This document shows, piece after piece, positions 25,539-34,792 of a DNA stretch of 64,000 nt. Both the position numbers and the translations under genes were made by a program. The stretch comes from an uncultured Porphyromonadaceae bacterium (GTDB taxonomy: Bacteria > Bacteroidota > Bacteroidia > Bacteroidales > Muribaculaceae), in the NCBI GenBank assembly GCA_937892215.1, contig CALAVE010000052.1, forward strand, positions 11,727 to 75,726, read 5' to 3'. The notes under the pieces were generated by a model, which did no database searches, had not been told where the DNA came from, and saw only the letters and a list, made by a program, of their open reading frames with translations. The first letter of the stretch is position 1. Every line of letters starts with the position of its first letter.

Positions 25539-26177
25539 TTATTCCTTAATCCTTATCACCTTAGCCGGAACTCCCGCCATTATGGCTTTCTCCGGAACAT
25601 CTTTAATCACCACTGCACCGGCACCCACCAGACAGTCGGCACCTAGGTCGTGCAATCCGGTCATGATAGTGGCACCTATGCCCACATAGGCGCGCTCATG
25701 GGCCACGATAGACGCACCGAAGTTAACACCTGTAGATAGGAAAGTACCCTTTTTCAGGGTGGTGTGGTGAGCAACGAGGGCGTTCATTGATATCATCACA
25801 TAATCCTCAATTACGGTATAAGGCATAATGTTCACGCCCAGAAGCACATACACGCCTTTCCCAAGTTTCACTGAGTGATGGATTGTGGCCGATGGATGTA
25901 TGAAGTTTGGGGTTTCATAACCGAGAGAGCTGGCATATTCCAGGCATTTCACCCTCAGCGCGTTATTGCCGAGCGGGCAATACACCGCTTCGGCGCCGTA
26001 ACGATTCTTAATAGCGGCGAGGTCGCTAATCTTGCCCAGCACCGGCACACCGCGTACCGTTACACCCTGCTTGTCCTCGCTGTCATCGACAAAGCCTATT
26101 ATATCAACACCTGCATCCTGCAGATATGCCAAATACACTTCGCCGTAAGTTCCGGATCCTATTATTACGCTTTTCAT
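25539..26177 (-). CDS. PglD/NeuD-like sugar N- or O-acetyltransferase
   Basis: A 212-residue acyltransferase. It has an N-terminal nucleotide-sugar-binding Rossmann part (SVIIGSGTYGEVYLAYLQ, then GFVDD) and a C-terminal left-handed beta-helix of hexapeptide repeats (from HPSATIHHSVKLGKGV to IGATIMTGLHDLG). ALVAHHTTLK supplies the likely catalytic His. The PglD family transfers acetyl from acetyl-CoA to the 4-amino group, completing UDP-N,N'-diacetylbacillosamine. NeuD-type sialic-acid O-acetyltransferase looks similar, but no sialic acid genes are nearby. It ends 75 bp before the aminotransferase gene and starts 5 bp after the phosphoglycosyltransferase gene. Confidence 0.85.
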   Translation of the reverse strand: MKSVIIGSGTYGEVYLAYLQDAGVDIIGFVDDSEDKQGVTVRGVPVLGKISDLAAIKNRYGAEAVYCPLGNNALRVKCLEYASSLGYETPNFIHPSATIHHSVKLGKGVYVLLGVNIMPYTVIEDYVMISMNALVAHHTTLKKGTFLSTGVNFGASIVAHERAYVGIGATIMTGLHDLGADCLVGAGAVVIKDVPEKAIMAGVPAKVIRIKE

Positions 26178-26182
26178 AATTG

Positions 26183-26791
26183 TTAGTTTTTACCGTTAAA
26201 CGCTTCAGTCGTGGCCATACCTTCCTTGGATATGCCCTCACGCTGAAACACTTTCTTTATCGTTAAAAATATTATTTTCACATCCAGTAAGAACGACACG
26301 TGGTCAACATACCACACATCGTATTCAAATTTCTGCGTCCACGAAATGGCGTTTCGCCCGTGGACCTGTGCCCAGCCTGTGATGCCGGGACGCACATCGT
26401 GACGGCGCATCTGCTCGTCGCTGTAGAGCGGCAGATAATGAACGCGCAAGGGGCGCGGTCCTATCAGCGCCATGTCACCCTTGAGCACGTTGATAAGCTG
26501 CGGCAACTCGTCGATGGATGTGGAGCGCACAAACTTACCAACCTTCGTGAGACGGTCTTTGTCGGGGAGCAACTTACCCTCGGCATCTCGCTCATCGGTC
26601 ATGGACTTAAACTTGATAACCTTAAAGACTTTAGCCTTGAGTCCCGGGCGCTCTTGGAAGAAGAACGCTCCTGCGCCCTTATTGGCGACCATGAGGCACA
26701 GCGCCACTATCAGCAGAATGGGCGAAAGTATTATCAGTGCTGTCAGCGACAGCAAAAAGTCAATAACTCGCTTAAAACAGTTTTTATACAT
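26183..26791 (-). CDS. PglC-like initiating phosphoglycosyltransferase
   Basis: A 202-residue monotopic membrane enzyme of the bacterial sugar transferase family. It moves a sugar-1-phosphate onto undecaprenyl phosphate, starting the glycan. One N-terminal hydrophobic helix (about 13-35) is followed by the catalytic part with FKSMTDERD (the Asp-Glu pair), KVGKFVRSTSIDELPQLINVLKGDMALIGPRP and the PGITGWAQVHGRNAISW block. The short length without extra N-terminal helices is the PglC/WcaJ-core type rather than full WbaP. Its position next to the three bacillosamine genes makes a diNAcBac-phosphate donor likely. It is 14 bp downstream of the WbuB-like transferase. Confidence 0.92.
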   Translation of the reverse strand: MYKNCFKRVIDFLLSLTALIILSPILLIVALCLMVANKGAGAFFFQERPGLKAKVFKVIKFKSMTDERDAEGKLLPDKDRLTKVGKFVRSTSIDELPQLINVLKGDMALIGPRPLRVHYLPLYSDEQMRRHDVRPGITGWAQVHGRNAISWTQKFEYDVWYVDHVSFLLDVKIIFLTIKKVFQREGISKEGMATTEAFNGKN

Positions 26792-26805
26792 GATAACTTT
26801 TCAGT

Positions 26806-28011
26806 TTATTTTATCACATGGGCCATGATTCGGCCATAAGTCACATCGGTGACATAATTCTCTTTCAGGAACTCAAAGCCGCGCTCGCCCATCTCACGCA
26901 TCTTGTCGGGATGGGCAATCATATCGTTGACGCAAGCGGTGAAATCGTTCACCTCACGGCTCTCACAGCACAGGCCGTATCCGTTTTCCTCGGCTATTGA
27001 GCCTATGTCGGTATTGACATCGGTAGCGGCTATAACCGGCATCTTATTCTCCAGATACGACAACAGGCGCGACGGATAGTTGGGGATGGTGAACCTATGG
27101 TCCAAGAAGATTAGACCCACGTCACACGAGCGCACCAGGTCATCGTAATCCTCCTTGGGCAGACGCTGCATCAGGGTCACATTACCGCCCTTGTTAGCCT
27201 CGTACCAGGCCTCTATCTTAGGATATTCAGTGCCGTTCCCTATTATCAGGAAATGGCAGTCAGGCCGCCCTTTATTGGCATCAAGACACCTGAGCAGGTA
27301 ATCTATGCCCTGAGGCTTGCCCAGGTTCCCGCCGTAGATGAGTATGGGGCGGTCGGTGGGCAGGCCGTATTTCTTACGCAACACGTTCTTGTCCAGTGGC
27401 TTCATATCCACAAGTTCCAGACTGTTAGGTGCCACTTCCACGGTATCAGGGCTGATGTCGGGGTTGTGACGCTTCAGGTACTCCACGTTGGCCGGCGACA
27501 TACATCCCACATAGTCCGACACAGCATAAAGTTCCTTCTCGGTGCGGCGGAAATACTTGTAGAACAGGCTATCGGTACCGAACATGCCCAGGTCCACCGC
27601 ATTCTGCGGGAAGATATCTTTAAGAAGCAGATAGGTCACCGCATCAGGGTTCTTCTTCGTGAGATATTTAACCACATTGGTGAGAGTGATGGGCGGCGTG
27701 GTGTAGAGTATGAGGTCGAATTTTACGTCCTTCAAATACTTCTTGATAGCCTGCTTATACTGGCTCTCAATCAGGAGCGTACCTATACCCTTCTCCACCA
27801 CGTTAGTCTTCTGGATATTCAGCGTCTTCACGTTGAGCAACTGAACACCGTCGGTGTCCTTGAGCGAGGTTTCAATGCCGAAACGGCGCTCGCTGGAGGT
27901 TACCATGTACACCTTGTGGCCATTGTCGCGGAACTTGCGCATAAGATCGGCGTAGATACCGCGTTCACTCACGCTCAGCACATGCGACAAAGTGAGGAAT
28001 ATAACGTTCAT
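26806..28011 (-). CDS. WbuB-like glycosyltransferase (GT4), probable FucNAc transferase
   Basis: A 401-residue GT-B fold glycosyltransferase. It begins MNVIFLTLSHVLSVSERGIYADL, the opening typical of WbuB/WbjE-like FucNAc transferases, and has the C-terminal donor site (FLDHRFTIPNYPSRLLSYLENKMPVIA). It directly follows the three UDP-FucNAc synthesis genes and precedes the initiating transferase. This gene order is known from O-antigen loci with FucNAc (E. coli O26, Pseudomonas O11 type). I infer that it adds FucNAc as the second sugar. A cytoplasmic, membrane-associated role is expected. Confidence 0.83.
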   Translation of the reverse strand: MNVIFLTLSHVLSVSERGIYADLMRKFRDNGHKVYMVTSSERRFGIETSLKDTDGVQLLNVKTLNIQKTNVVEKGIGTLLIESQYKQAIKKYLKDVKFDLILYTTPPITLTNVVKYLTKKNPDAVTYLLLKDIFPQNAVDLGMFGTDSLFYKYFRRTEKELYAVSDYVGCMSPANVEYLKRHNPDISPDTVEVAPNSLELVDMKPLDKNVLRKKYGLPTDRPILIYGGNLGKPQGIDYLLRCLDANKGRPDCHFLIIGNGTEYPKIEAWYEANKGGNVTLMQRLPKEDYDDLVRSCDVGLIFLDHRFTIPNYPSRLLSYLENKMPVIAATDVNTDIGSIAEENGYGLCCESREVNDFTACVNDMIAHPDKMREMGERGFEFLKENYVTDVTYGRIMAHVIK

Positions 28012-28016
28012 ATCGC

Positions 28017-29201
28017 TCAGAATTTACGCCACACCATTTTGTTGACTATTCCGGTATAGCTCTGGATTATCTTCACCACCTTGGTGGATACGTTCTCGTC
28101 GGTATAAACCGGCACTGGAATACCGTTGTCGCCGTTGCGCGTCATCTCCACCGCGGTGTCAACTGCCTGAAGCAGCGACTTCTCGTCGATTCCGGCAATA
28201 ATGAAGCAGCCCTTGTCGAGTGCCTCGGGACGCTCTGTGGACGTGCGGATGCACACGGCAGGGAACGAATGGCCCACCGAAGTGAAGAACGAACTTTCCT
28301 CGGGCAGCGTGCCTGAATCGGACACCACCGCGAATGCGTTCATCTGCAGGCAGTTGTAGTCGTGGAATCCTAGCGGCTCATGCTGAATCACACGCTCATC
28401 GAGTTTGAAACCACTTGCTTCCAAGCGTTTGCGTGAGCGCGGATGGCAAGAGTACAGAATGGGCATATCGTATTTCTGAGCCATCTTGTTGATAGCGTTG
28501 AAGAGCGACAGAAAGTTCTTCTCGGTGTCGATGTTCTCCTCACGATGCGCGCTCAGCAGAATGTACTTGCCTTTTTCCAGACCCAAACGGCTGTGCACGT
28601 CGGAACTCTCTATCTCGGCCAGATTACTGTGAAGCACCTCTGCCATGGGCGAACCGGTGACGTAGGTACGCTCCTTGGGCAGGCCGCACTCGGCCAGGTA
28701 GCGACGGGCGTGCTCAGAGTAAGCCAAATTTACGTCAGATATTATGTCCACTATGCGTCGGTTAGTCTCTTCGGGCAGACATTCGTCCTTGCAGCGGTTA
28801 CCTGCCTCCATGTGGAAGATGGGGATGTGAAGACGCTTTGCGGCTATCACTGAGAGGCAACTGTTAGTGTCGCCCAGCACCAGCACAGCGTCGGGCTGAG
28901 TCTGCACCATCAGTTTGTAACTGCAGTTCATAATGTTGCCCACGGTTGCGCCCAGGTCGTCGCCCACAGCATCCATATACACTTCAGGCTCCTTAAGTTT
29001 CAGGTCCTTGAAGAATACGCCATTCAGATTGTAATCATAGTTCTGGCCTGTGTGAGCCAGAATGGTGTCGAAGTAGATTCGGCACTTGCTTATAACGGCC
29101 GCAAGCCTGATAATCTCAGGTCTTGTTCCCACAATAATGAGCAGTTTCAGTTTTCCGTTATCCTGAAACTTCACGTCGCTGTAATCAAGTTTTATGTTCA
29201 T
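28017..29201 (-). CDS. FnlC/CapG-like UDP-sugar 2-epimerase (non-hydrolysing type)
   Basis: A 394-residue member of the UDP-GlcNAc 2-epimerase family. It carries VGTRPEIIRLAAVISK near the N-terminus, LVLGDTNSCLSVIAAKRLHIPIFHMEAGNRC with the catalytic region, LSAHREENID, and SDSGTLPEESSF. In the FucNAc pathway the enzyme makes the final C2 inversion giving UDP-L-FucNAc. The gene sits just after the FnlB-like gene (9-bp gap) and 5 bp before the WbuB-like transferase. Sequence alone would also allow a WecB-like UDP-ManNAc epimerase; the context decides for the FnlC role. Confidence 0.88.
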   Translation of the reverse strand: MNIKLDYSDVKFQDNGKLKLLIIVGTRPEIIRLAAVISKCRIYFDTILAHTGQNYDYNLNGVFFKDLKLKEPEVYMDAVGDDLGATVGNIMNCSYKLMVQTQPDAVLVLGDTNSCLSVIAAKRLHIPIFHMEAGNRCKDECLPEETNRRIVDIISDVNLAYSEHARRYLAECGLPKERTYVTGSPMAEVLHSNLAEIESSDVHSRLGLEKGKYILLSAHREENIDTEKNFLSLFNAINKMAQKYDMPILYSCHPRSRKRLEASGFKLDERVIQHEPLGFHDYNCLQMNAFAVVSDSGTLPEESSFFTSVGHSFPAVCIRTSTERPEALDKGCFIIAGIDEKSLLQAVDTAVEMTRNGDNGIPVPVYTDENVSTKVVKIIQSYTGIVNKMVWRKF

Positions 29202-29210
29202 ATTTGCGTA

Positions 29211-30428
29211 TTATTTATTTTCAACTTTTTCTCCGAATGTGTCGGGATGCGAGGGGTCGAACTGCTCGTTGGCCCACATCACCGTCACCAGATTCTCTGT
29301 TTCCGAGAGGTTAATAATGTTATGCGTGTACCCGGGGAGCATGTGCACGGCCTCAATCTTCTCACCGCTCACCTCGTAATTCAGCACTTCGTCGGTGCCT
29401 ATCTTGCGCAACTGAATCAGTCCGTGCCCGGCCACCACGATGAAGAACTCCCACTTGGTGTTGTGCCAGTGCTCGCCCTTGGTGATGCCCGGCTTGCTGA
29501 TGTTCACGCTCACCTGCCCGCACTTGGCGGTCTTAATGAGTTCGGTGAAACTGCCGCGTGCGTCCTCGTTCATCTTCAGCGGGAACGACACTTTTTCCTT
29601 AGGCAGATACGAGAGGTAGGTTGAGTAAAGTTTCTTAGCGAAAGAGCCATTAGGAATCTCCGGCATGAGCAACGTGCGCGGCTGAGCTCTGAAGCCCTCC
29701 AGCAGGTCCACTATCTCGCCCAGAGTAACGTGATGTGTTACCGGTGCGGCGCAGTAGCGTCCGTCGGGGCGCAGCACCGTGTCAACTCCGCTAAATTCGC
29801 AGTGGTGCTCGTCTCCCACAAGGGCAGCCATCATCTCGTCCACAAGGTCGTCGATGTAGAGCAGTTCCAGCTCGGTGGCGCGGTCGTTGACCTGAATGGG
29901 CAGGTCGTTAGCGATATTGTTGCAGAATGTGGCTACAGCGCTGTTGTAGTTAGGGCGGCACCATTTCCCGAACAGATTCGGGAAACGATACACCAGCACC
30001 TTGGCACCGCACTCGCTGCCATAGTCGAAGAAGAGTTCCTCGCCGGCCTTCTTGCTCTTTCCGTACTCACTTCCGGCATAGCGTCCCTCAAGGGTAGCCT
30101 GAATGGAACTGGAAATCATCACGGGACAATTGTTGGCATGAGCCTTAAGCGTATCGAGCAAGCGCGATGCGAACCCGAAATTGCCCTGCATGAACTCAGC
30201 CGGGTCCTTGGGGCGGTTCACTCCGGCAAGGTTAAACACGAAATCGGCTTTGGCGCAGAATTCGTCGAGCAGCGCGGGCTCGGTGTCTATATCATATTCC
30301 ATCACCTCACCAATGGATTCGGCGTTGAGTCCCCTGCGAGAGCGGTCTTTCCCCTCCTTCACGCAGTTCAGGGCAGCGCACAGATTGCGCCCCACAAAAC
30401 CCTTGGCCCCGGTTACAAGTATATTCAT
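29211..30428 (-). CDS. FnlB/CapF-like bifunctional epimerase-reductase
   Basis: A 405-residue two-domain enzyme. The N-terminal short-chain dehydrogenase domain (TGAKGFVGRNL at residue 6; catalytic YGKSKKAGEELF near 120) is followed by a cupin domain from about 285 (KGEHWHNTKWEFFIVVAGHG with metal-binding His and Glu). This fusion is the hallmark of CapF. CapF epimerises at C3 through the cupin and reduces the 4-keto group, making UDP-6-deoxy-L-TalNAc as a UDP-FucNAc precursor. The gene lies 23 bp after the FnlA-like gene. Confidence 0.92.
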   Translation of the reverse strand: MNILVTGAKGFVGRNLCAALNCVKEGKDRSRRGLNAESIGEVMEYDIDTEPALLDEFCAKADFVFNLAGVNRPKDPAEFMQGNFGFASRLLDTLKAHANNCPVMISSSIQATLEGRYAGSEYGKSKKAGEELFFDYGSECGAKVLVYRFPNLFGKWCRPNYNSAVATFCNNIANDLPIQVNDRATELELLYIDDLVDEMMAALVGDEHHCEFSGVDTVLRPDGRYCAAPVTHHVTLGEIVDLLEGFRAQPRTLLMPEIPNGSFAKKLYSTYLSYLPKEKVSFPLKMNEDARGSFTELIKTAKCGQVSVNISKPGITKGEHWHNTKWEFFIVVAGHGLIQLRKIGTDEVLNYEVSGEKIEAVHMLPGYTHNIINLSETENLVTVMWANEQFDPSHPDTFGEKVENK

Positions 30429-30451
30429 TTTCCTTACTTTTTTGTGATTTG

Positions 30452-31501
30452 TTACTTGGCTATGTTGTCTATTCCGTTAAGTTCGTTCTGAATATACTCC
30501 AGTGAAGCAATCTTGGCCTTGGTCTCCTCCAGGTTGAGGCGGCGGGTATTGTCGCTGTTGAATTCCTCAATGGTCACGCGCTTGGTATCGCCCTCACGGA
30601 AATATTTGTCGTAGTTAAGGTCGCGATTATCAGCCGGAACGCGATAGAAATTGCCCATATCCTCGGCCTTAGCGCACTCTTCCTTGGTGAGCAGCGTCTC
30701 GTACATCTTCTCGCCATGACGGATGCCTATCACCTTGATATCTTCCTTCTTGCCTCCGAAGAGTTCGCACACAGCCTCGGCTTGCGTCTGAATGGTGCAT
30801 GCCGGCGCCTTCTGCACCAGGATGTCGCCGTTAGTGCCATGCTCAAAGGCGAAGAGCACCAGGTCCACGGCCTCGTCGAGCGACATGATGAAACGCGTCA
30901 TCTTAGGCTCAGTAAGGGTTATGGGGTTGCCCTGGCGAATCTGGTCGATCCACAGAGGTATAACCGAACCGCGCGAGCACATCACGTTGCCGTAGCGGGT
31001 GCAACAAATCTTGGTCTTGCCGCTGTAGCGGCTCTTGGCCACAGCCACTTTCTCCTCGATGGCCTTGGTGATGCCCATGGCGTTGATGGGATATGCGGCC
31101 TTGTCGGTAGAGAGGCAAATCACGCTTTCCACACCCTGCTCAATGGCAGCGGTGAGCACGTTGTCGGTACCGATTACGTTGGTGCGCACGGCCTCCATGG
31201 GGAAGAACTCGCACGAGGGCACCTGCTTCAGCGCCGCTGCATGGAAAATGTAGTCCACTCCGGGCATAGCCCCGCGAACGCTTTCCAGCGAACGCACATC
31301 GCCGATATAGAACTTAATCTTATTGGCAACATCGGGATATTTCGCCTGATACTCATGGCGCATATCATCCTGTTTTTTCTCGTCGCGCGAGAATATACGA
31401 ATCTCCTTGATATCTGTGGCAAGGAATCTCTTGAGAACCGCGTTGCCGAAACTGCCGGTTCCGCCTGTTATCATCAGGACTTTATCTTTGAAAATCGACA
31501 T
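30452..31501 (-). CDS. FnlA/CapE-like UDP-GlcNAc inverting 4,6-dehydratase
   Basis: A 349-residue soluble short-chain dehydrogenase. It has the NAD loop TGGTGSFGNAVL at residue 13, HAAALKQVPSCEFFP, and the active site STDKAAYPINAMGITK with Met replacing the usual catalytic Tyr. This enzyme makes the 4-keto-6-deoxy-L-sugar from UDP-GlcNAc, the first step to UDP-L-FucNAc. It lacks the N-terminal membrane helices of the PglF-like protein, so the locus holds two distinct dehydratases feeding two sugars. It is followed directly by FnlB- and FnlC-like genes. Confidence 0.92.
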   Translation of the reverse strand: MSIFKDKVLMITGGTGSFGNAVLKRFLATDIKEIRIFSRDEKKQDDMRHEYQAKYPDVANKIKFYIGDVRSLESVRGAMPGVDYIFHAAALKQVPSCEFFPMEAVRTNVIGTDNVLTAAIEQGVESVICLSTDKAAYPINAMGITKAIEEKVAVAKSRYSGKTKICCTRYGNVMCSRGSVIPLWIDQIRQGNPITLTEPKMTRFIMSLDEAVDLVLFAFEHGTNGDILVQKAPACTIQTQAEAVCELFGGKKEDIKVIGIRHGEKMYETLLTKEECAKAEDMGNFYRVPADNRDLNYDKYFREGDTKRVTIEEFNSDNTRRLNLEETKAKIASLEYIQNELNGIDNIAK

Positions 31502-31514
31502 AATTTATATGATT

Positions 31515-32741
31515 TTATTTATTTTCCAATATACTTTCGTAGAGGTCCACATACTCGCTGAAGCGGTCCTCCTTGTTATAGAGCCTCAACGCCCGCTCAC
31601 GGCATGCCTGGCGCATTTCAGGCCGAGACACCACATCCTTAATCGCGGCCGCCATCACTTGGATGTCGCCCTCAGGCGCCACACGTCCCGTGTACTCATC
31701 CACCTGTTCCTCGCTGCCGCCTGTTCCGGAATATGTCACAACCGGGGTTCCGCAAGCCAGCGATTCCATGTTCACCGTGGGGAAAGTGTCGGCGTGAGTG
31801 GGATTGGCAAACACATCGGCCGCCCCGTACCACTGAGCCAGTTCCTGCTGGTTACGCGTGCGCCCCACTCCGGTTATACCGGCCGGTAAGGCCGCTATCT
31901 GCTCATCTTTAAGCCCTATGAGAACCATCTTGTACTCAGCAGGCAATGACTCACGCAACAGGGCGAAATCATTAAGCCCCTTAGACTCGTTCCACACGCT
32001 GGAAACACCCAGAACAAGTATTTCGCGGGCACCGACTCCGAGTTTCTCACGCAACGCGTCACGGTCGGCAGGCGCAGTGAAGACATTCACGTCAACTCCG
32101 TTGCAGATACAATGCACCTTGTGCCCCTTTAGGAACGACTCTCGGAGCAATCCCTCCATCCAGTGCGACACAGGAACCATAGTCACGTTTTGCGGCTTGC
32201 AGAACGCTGCCTTCTTGTCGCTGTAGTTCGCAGCACTGCGCGAAAGGAGAGCCGAACCCGGGTACATCCTCTTGTGAGCACACTTGCGGCAACCGTCGGT
32301 CTTCCACCTGTCACACTTGGTGAAGATAAAATGTGAGCAGTGCCCTGTGAACGACCAGCAGTCGTGCAACGTCCACACCACAGGCACACCCGCTTCGGCC
32401 AGATAGCGGAACAATATCTTGTAGTTCAGGTAATAACCGTGAATGTTGTGCAAGTGCACTATGTCGGGCTTAATTTCGCGCAAGCGACGCACAAACGCGC
32501 GCGTAGCACGTCGTGACGACAGCCCGTGATTGTCCAGCAGACGCGTTTCCAGCCCGTGCCAGCGCATATCCAGGTCACTGCCTATCCTTATCAGATGTGA
32601 CGCACTCCGCGGCGTGCCACGGCCGTATGCCACATAACTCTCCCAGCCGCGCGCTATCGCCCGCAGACCTATCTCTTCGGCTATCCGGCCAGTGGAACCG
32701 CTGTTAGCCACAGTATTTATCTGAACCACCTTCTTCACCAA
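31515..32741 (-). CDS. Glycosyltransferase family 4 (capsule/O-antigen)
   Basis: A 408-residue GT-B glycosyltransferase. It starts VVQINTVANSGSTGRIAEEIG, has the acceptor-side HLHNIHGYYLNYKIL, then an unusual cysteine-rich insert (HDCWSFTGHCSHFIFTKCD, GCRKCAHK) that could bind metal. The C-terminal donor site reads VFANPTHADTFPTVNMESLACGTPVV with the EX7E-type pattern. The cysteine insert is common in a WcaC-like subgroup. It adds one sugar of the repeat unit at the inner membrane; donor and linkage cannot be assigned. It overlaps the EpsG-like gene by 7 bp. Confidence 0.88.
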   Translation of the reverse strand: MVKKVVQINTVANSGSTGRIAEEIGLRAIARGWESYVAYGRGTPRSASHLIRIGSDLDMRWHGLETRLLDNHGLSSRRATRAFVRRLREIKPDIVHLHNIHGYYLNYKILFRYLAEAGVPVVWTLHDCWSFTGHCSHFIFTKCDRWKTDGCRKCAHKRMYPGSALLSRSAANYSDKKAAFCKPQNVTMVPVSHWMEGLLRESFLKGHKVHCICNGVDVNVFTAPADRDALREKLGVGAREILVLGVSSVWNESKGLNDFALLRESLPAEYKMVLIGLKDEQIAALPAGITGVGRTRNQQELAQWYGAADVFANPTHADTFPTVNMESLACGTPVVTYSGTGGSEEQVDEYTGRVAPEGDIQVMAAAIKDVVSRPEMRQACRERALRLYNKEDRFSEYVDLYESILENK

Positions 32742-33736
32742 GCAAAACTATAAGGAACCACTCCGCCCACATTGGCACTGAGCAGATATAACAAAACGCT
32801 GTAAGAATACACCCATACGCCGCACTTCACAATCATCCGAGTCTCCTTTGTGGTACCCGGATTGAACTCCAGCGTGGGGAACAATATTATCTGGAACAGC
32901 AAGAAATACTTCGCTATTCGGCCTACGTCGGGGAACATAGGGAACACATTCAGGACCATGACGCCCAGCATAAACGACTTGAGCCACAACGAGTCCTTGT
33001 TTGTCAGGAACAACAGTACTATCACCATGACGTTCAGCAACAAACGGCTCAGTGAAAAAGTCACATCTCGTGTGTAAGCCACGCCAAAGTAATTGATGTA
33101 GCCAAGGTTAAATTTCGAGATGGCCGTGTTCATGAAGTCCATTGTGTTGAAGAATCCCAGCACAAATGTCAGCACCAGTGTAGCCGTCACATACTTCTCG
33201 TTCACTTTCACCTTGTCCAGTACCGGCAGTAGCAACATCACCAGTGCCGAGGTGTGGAACGTGGCGGCTACCAGCACCCATGCGTAGAAGAGCCACTGTC
33301 GCTTACTGCCCAAGTAGAGTGTACCAAGCAGCACAAACGACATCGCCACGAACTGGCGCATAGTGTTAAGTGAGGAGCAGTAATTATAGAGCAGAAAATA
33401 GAATAAAATTATCAGTGCCGCGCTTTTGCCTTTGTGCCATGCGTAGTAGTACAGCGGTACCAAGGTCAGCAACGCCGAAACCATAAGATGTACTCTATAC
33501 GGTGCAAAAAGTGCCACGAACTCTCGCAAGCCATACCAACTGTATTCTATAAACCGGACACCAGTATGATTATTGAACTGGTTATAGTATATTACACCCG
33601 TATCAACCCCCACATTCAGGGCTCGGAAGGCAGCCACCGCAAATAACACTATAAAACTGATGGTCAAGCCCTGTTTCGACTCGGGCTTCAGCGCAAGCAG
33701 GCTCAGTATTATCGCTATTATAATATATATATACAT
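32735..33736 (-). CDS. EpsG-family membrane protein, probable polysaccharide polymerase
   Basis: A 333-residue integral membrane protein with about nine to ten hydrophobic segments and the EpsG-type N-terminus: hydrophobic helix, KPESKQGLTISFIVLFAVAAFRALNVGVDTGVIYY. The conserved VGVDTxxYY-like motif and NTMRQFVAMSFVL segment are characteristic of EpsG/Wzy-like proteins. These join repeat units at the outer face of the inner membrane. It is one of three candidate polymerase/ligase proteins in this operon. It overlaps the next glycosyltransferase by 7 bp. Confidence 0.82.
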   Translation of the reverse strand: MYIYIIIAIILSLLALKPESKQGLTISFIVLFAVAAFRALNVGVDTGVIYYNQFNNHTGVRFIEYSWYGLREFVALFAPYRVHLMVSALLTLVPLYYYAWHKGKSAALIILFYFLLYNYCSSLNTMRQFVAMSFVLLGTLYLGSKRQWLFYAWVLVAATFHTSALVMLLLPVLDKVKVNEKYVTATLVLTFVLGFFNTMDFMNTAISKFNLGYINYFGVAYTRDVTFSLSRLLLNVMVIVLLFLTNKDSLWLKSFMLGVMVLNVFPMFPDVGRIAKYFLLFQIILFPTLEFNPGTTKETRMIVKCGVWVYSYSVLLYLLSANVGGVVPYSFAW

Positions 33737-33775
33737 CTTACTTTAATCCTTTTTCTGTCGCTTGCATAACTCCGG

Positions 33776-34744
33776 TCAGCGCAATTTTTCCATGAATGCG
33801 CTCACTTTCATGTTCAGCAGAAGCCTTATTACAGTTATCACCATAACCTTGGGGTTAGCCACTATGCCCCAGTCATCCTTCACGGCCTTCTTATACTCTT
33901 GCCAGTAGGTCTGACGGTCGAATTCAGACAACTCACGAAGGCGTATCTTGGCGAAGGAGTTCTTTATTTTCCGTGGCGGGACTCCTATACGGAAGTGTTC
34001 GTTGAACCACAATGCCAGTTCCAGCGAACTGTTTCTGAACACCTTTATGAATTTCAAATCGCGTGAATGGCTCGCCGAGGATGTTAGCACACGGTAAGCC
34101 ACCATATTTTCGTCAAACTGATATATACTCCCCTGAAGACTTACGTATATCCACAGCGGATAATCACCCATCTTCGACTCAAAGGGCATCTGTGACATAA
34201 GCGCCAGATAGTCATTGACAATGTCAAGCCTGAAGCACGCCGACGAAGATATAATGGGGTTACAGCCCTGTACCAGGTCTCGCGAAGCACTCTCGCCAAA
34301 GTTTCGTGTCCTGTTCCGCTTAATCTCTTGTCCGGCTCGGTCCACTATAAGGGCGTCGCTACACACGAGGGCATAGTCGGGGTGGGCCTCCAGAAAGTCC
34401 ACTTGTTTTTGCAGTTTTAGGTCATCAGTCCAGAAATCATCGGCGTCGCACCATGCCACATACTTCCCTTCAAGACCTGTATAGATGGTTTTCTGGAAAA
34501 GTCGGTAGTCTCGGCTATAGAGGTTCTCATCCTTAATATTGGCCTCTATCAGGTCAGGATAACGCTCGGCAAACTCTCGCACTATTTCGGTTGTTCCGTC
34601 GGTTGAGGCATCATCGTGAATCACGACCTTAAACGCAAAATCGGTCTTCTGGCTGACAATGCTTTCCAGGCACTGCCTGATGAATGGCGCATGATTATAC
34701 GTCAAGCATCTTACCGTCAACAAAATCTCGCGTTTCTGCTCCAC
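33776..34744 (-). CDS. Glycosyltransferase family 2
   Basis: A 322-residue GT-A fold transferase. It has TVRCLTYNHAPFIRQCLESI at the start, VIHDDASTDGTTEIVREFA (nucleotide binding), YVAWCDADDFWTDDLKLQKQVDFLE (metal-binding DxD-like CDADD) and a following LVCSDALIVD. It is inverting by family. Donor and acceptor are unknown. It lies between the EpsG-like gene and an aminotransferase gene in the polysaccharide operon and has no membrane segment. Confidence 0.92.
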   Translation of the reverse strand: MEQKREILLTVRCLTYNHAPFIRQCLESIVSQKTDFAFKVVIHDDASTDGTTEIVREFAERYPDLIEANIKDENLYSRDYRLFQKTIYTGLEGKYVAWCDADDFWTDDLKLQKQVDFLEAHPDYALVCSDALIVDRAGQEIKRNRTRNFGESASRDLVQGCNPIISSSACFRLDIVNDYLALMSQMPFESKMGDYPLWIYVSLQGSIYQFDENMVAYRVLTSSASHSRDLKFIKVFRNSSLELALWFNEHFRIGVPPRKIKNSFAKIRLRELSEFDRQTYWQEYKKAVKDDWGIVANPKVMVITVIRLLLNMKVSAFMEKLR

Positions 34745-34792
34745 TTTATTATAAGTTTTTAATCATTCGTACTATTGCCGAGACATCCCCTC

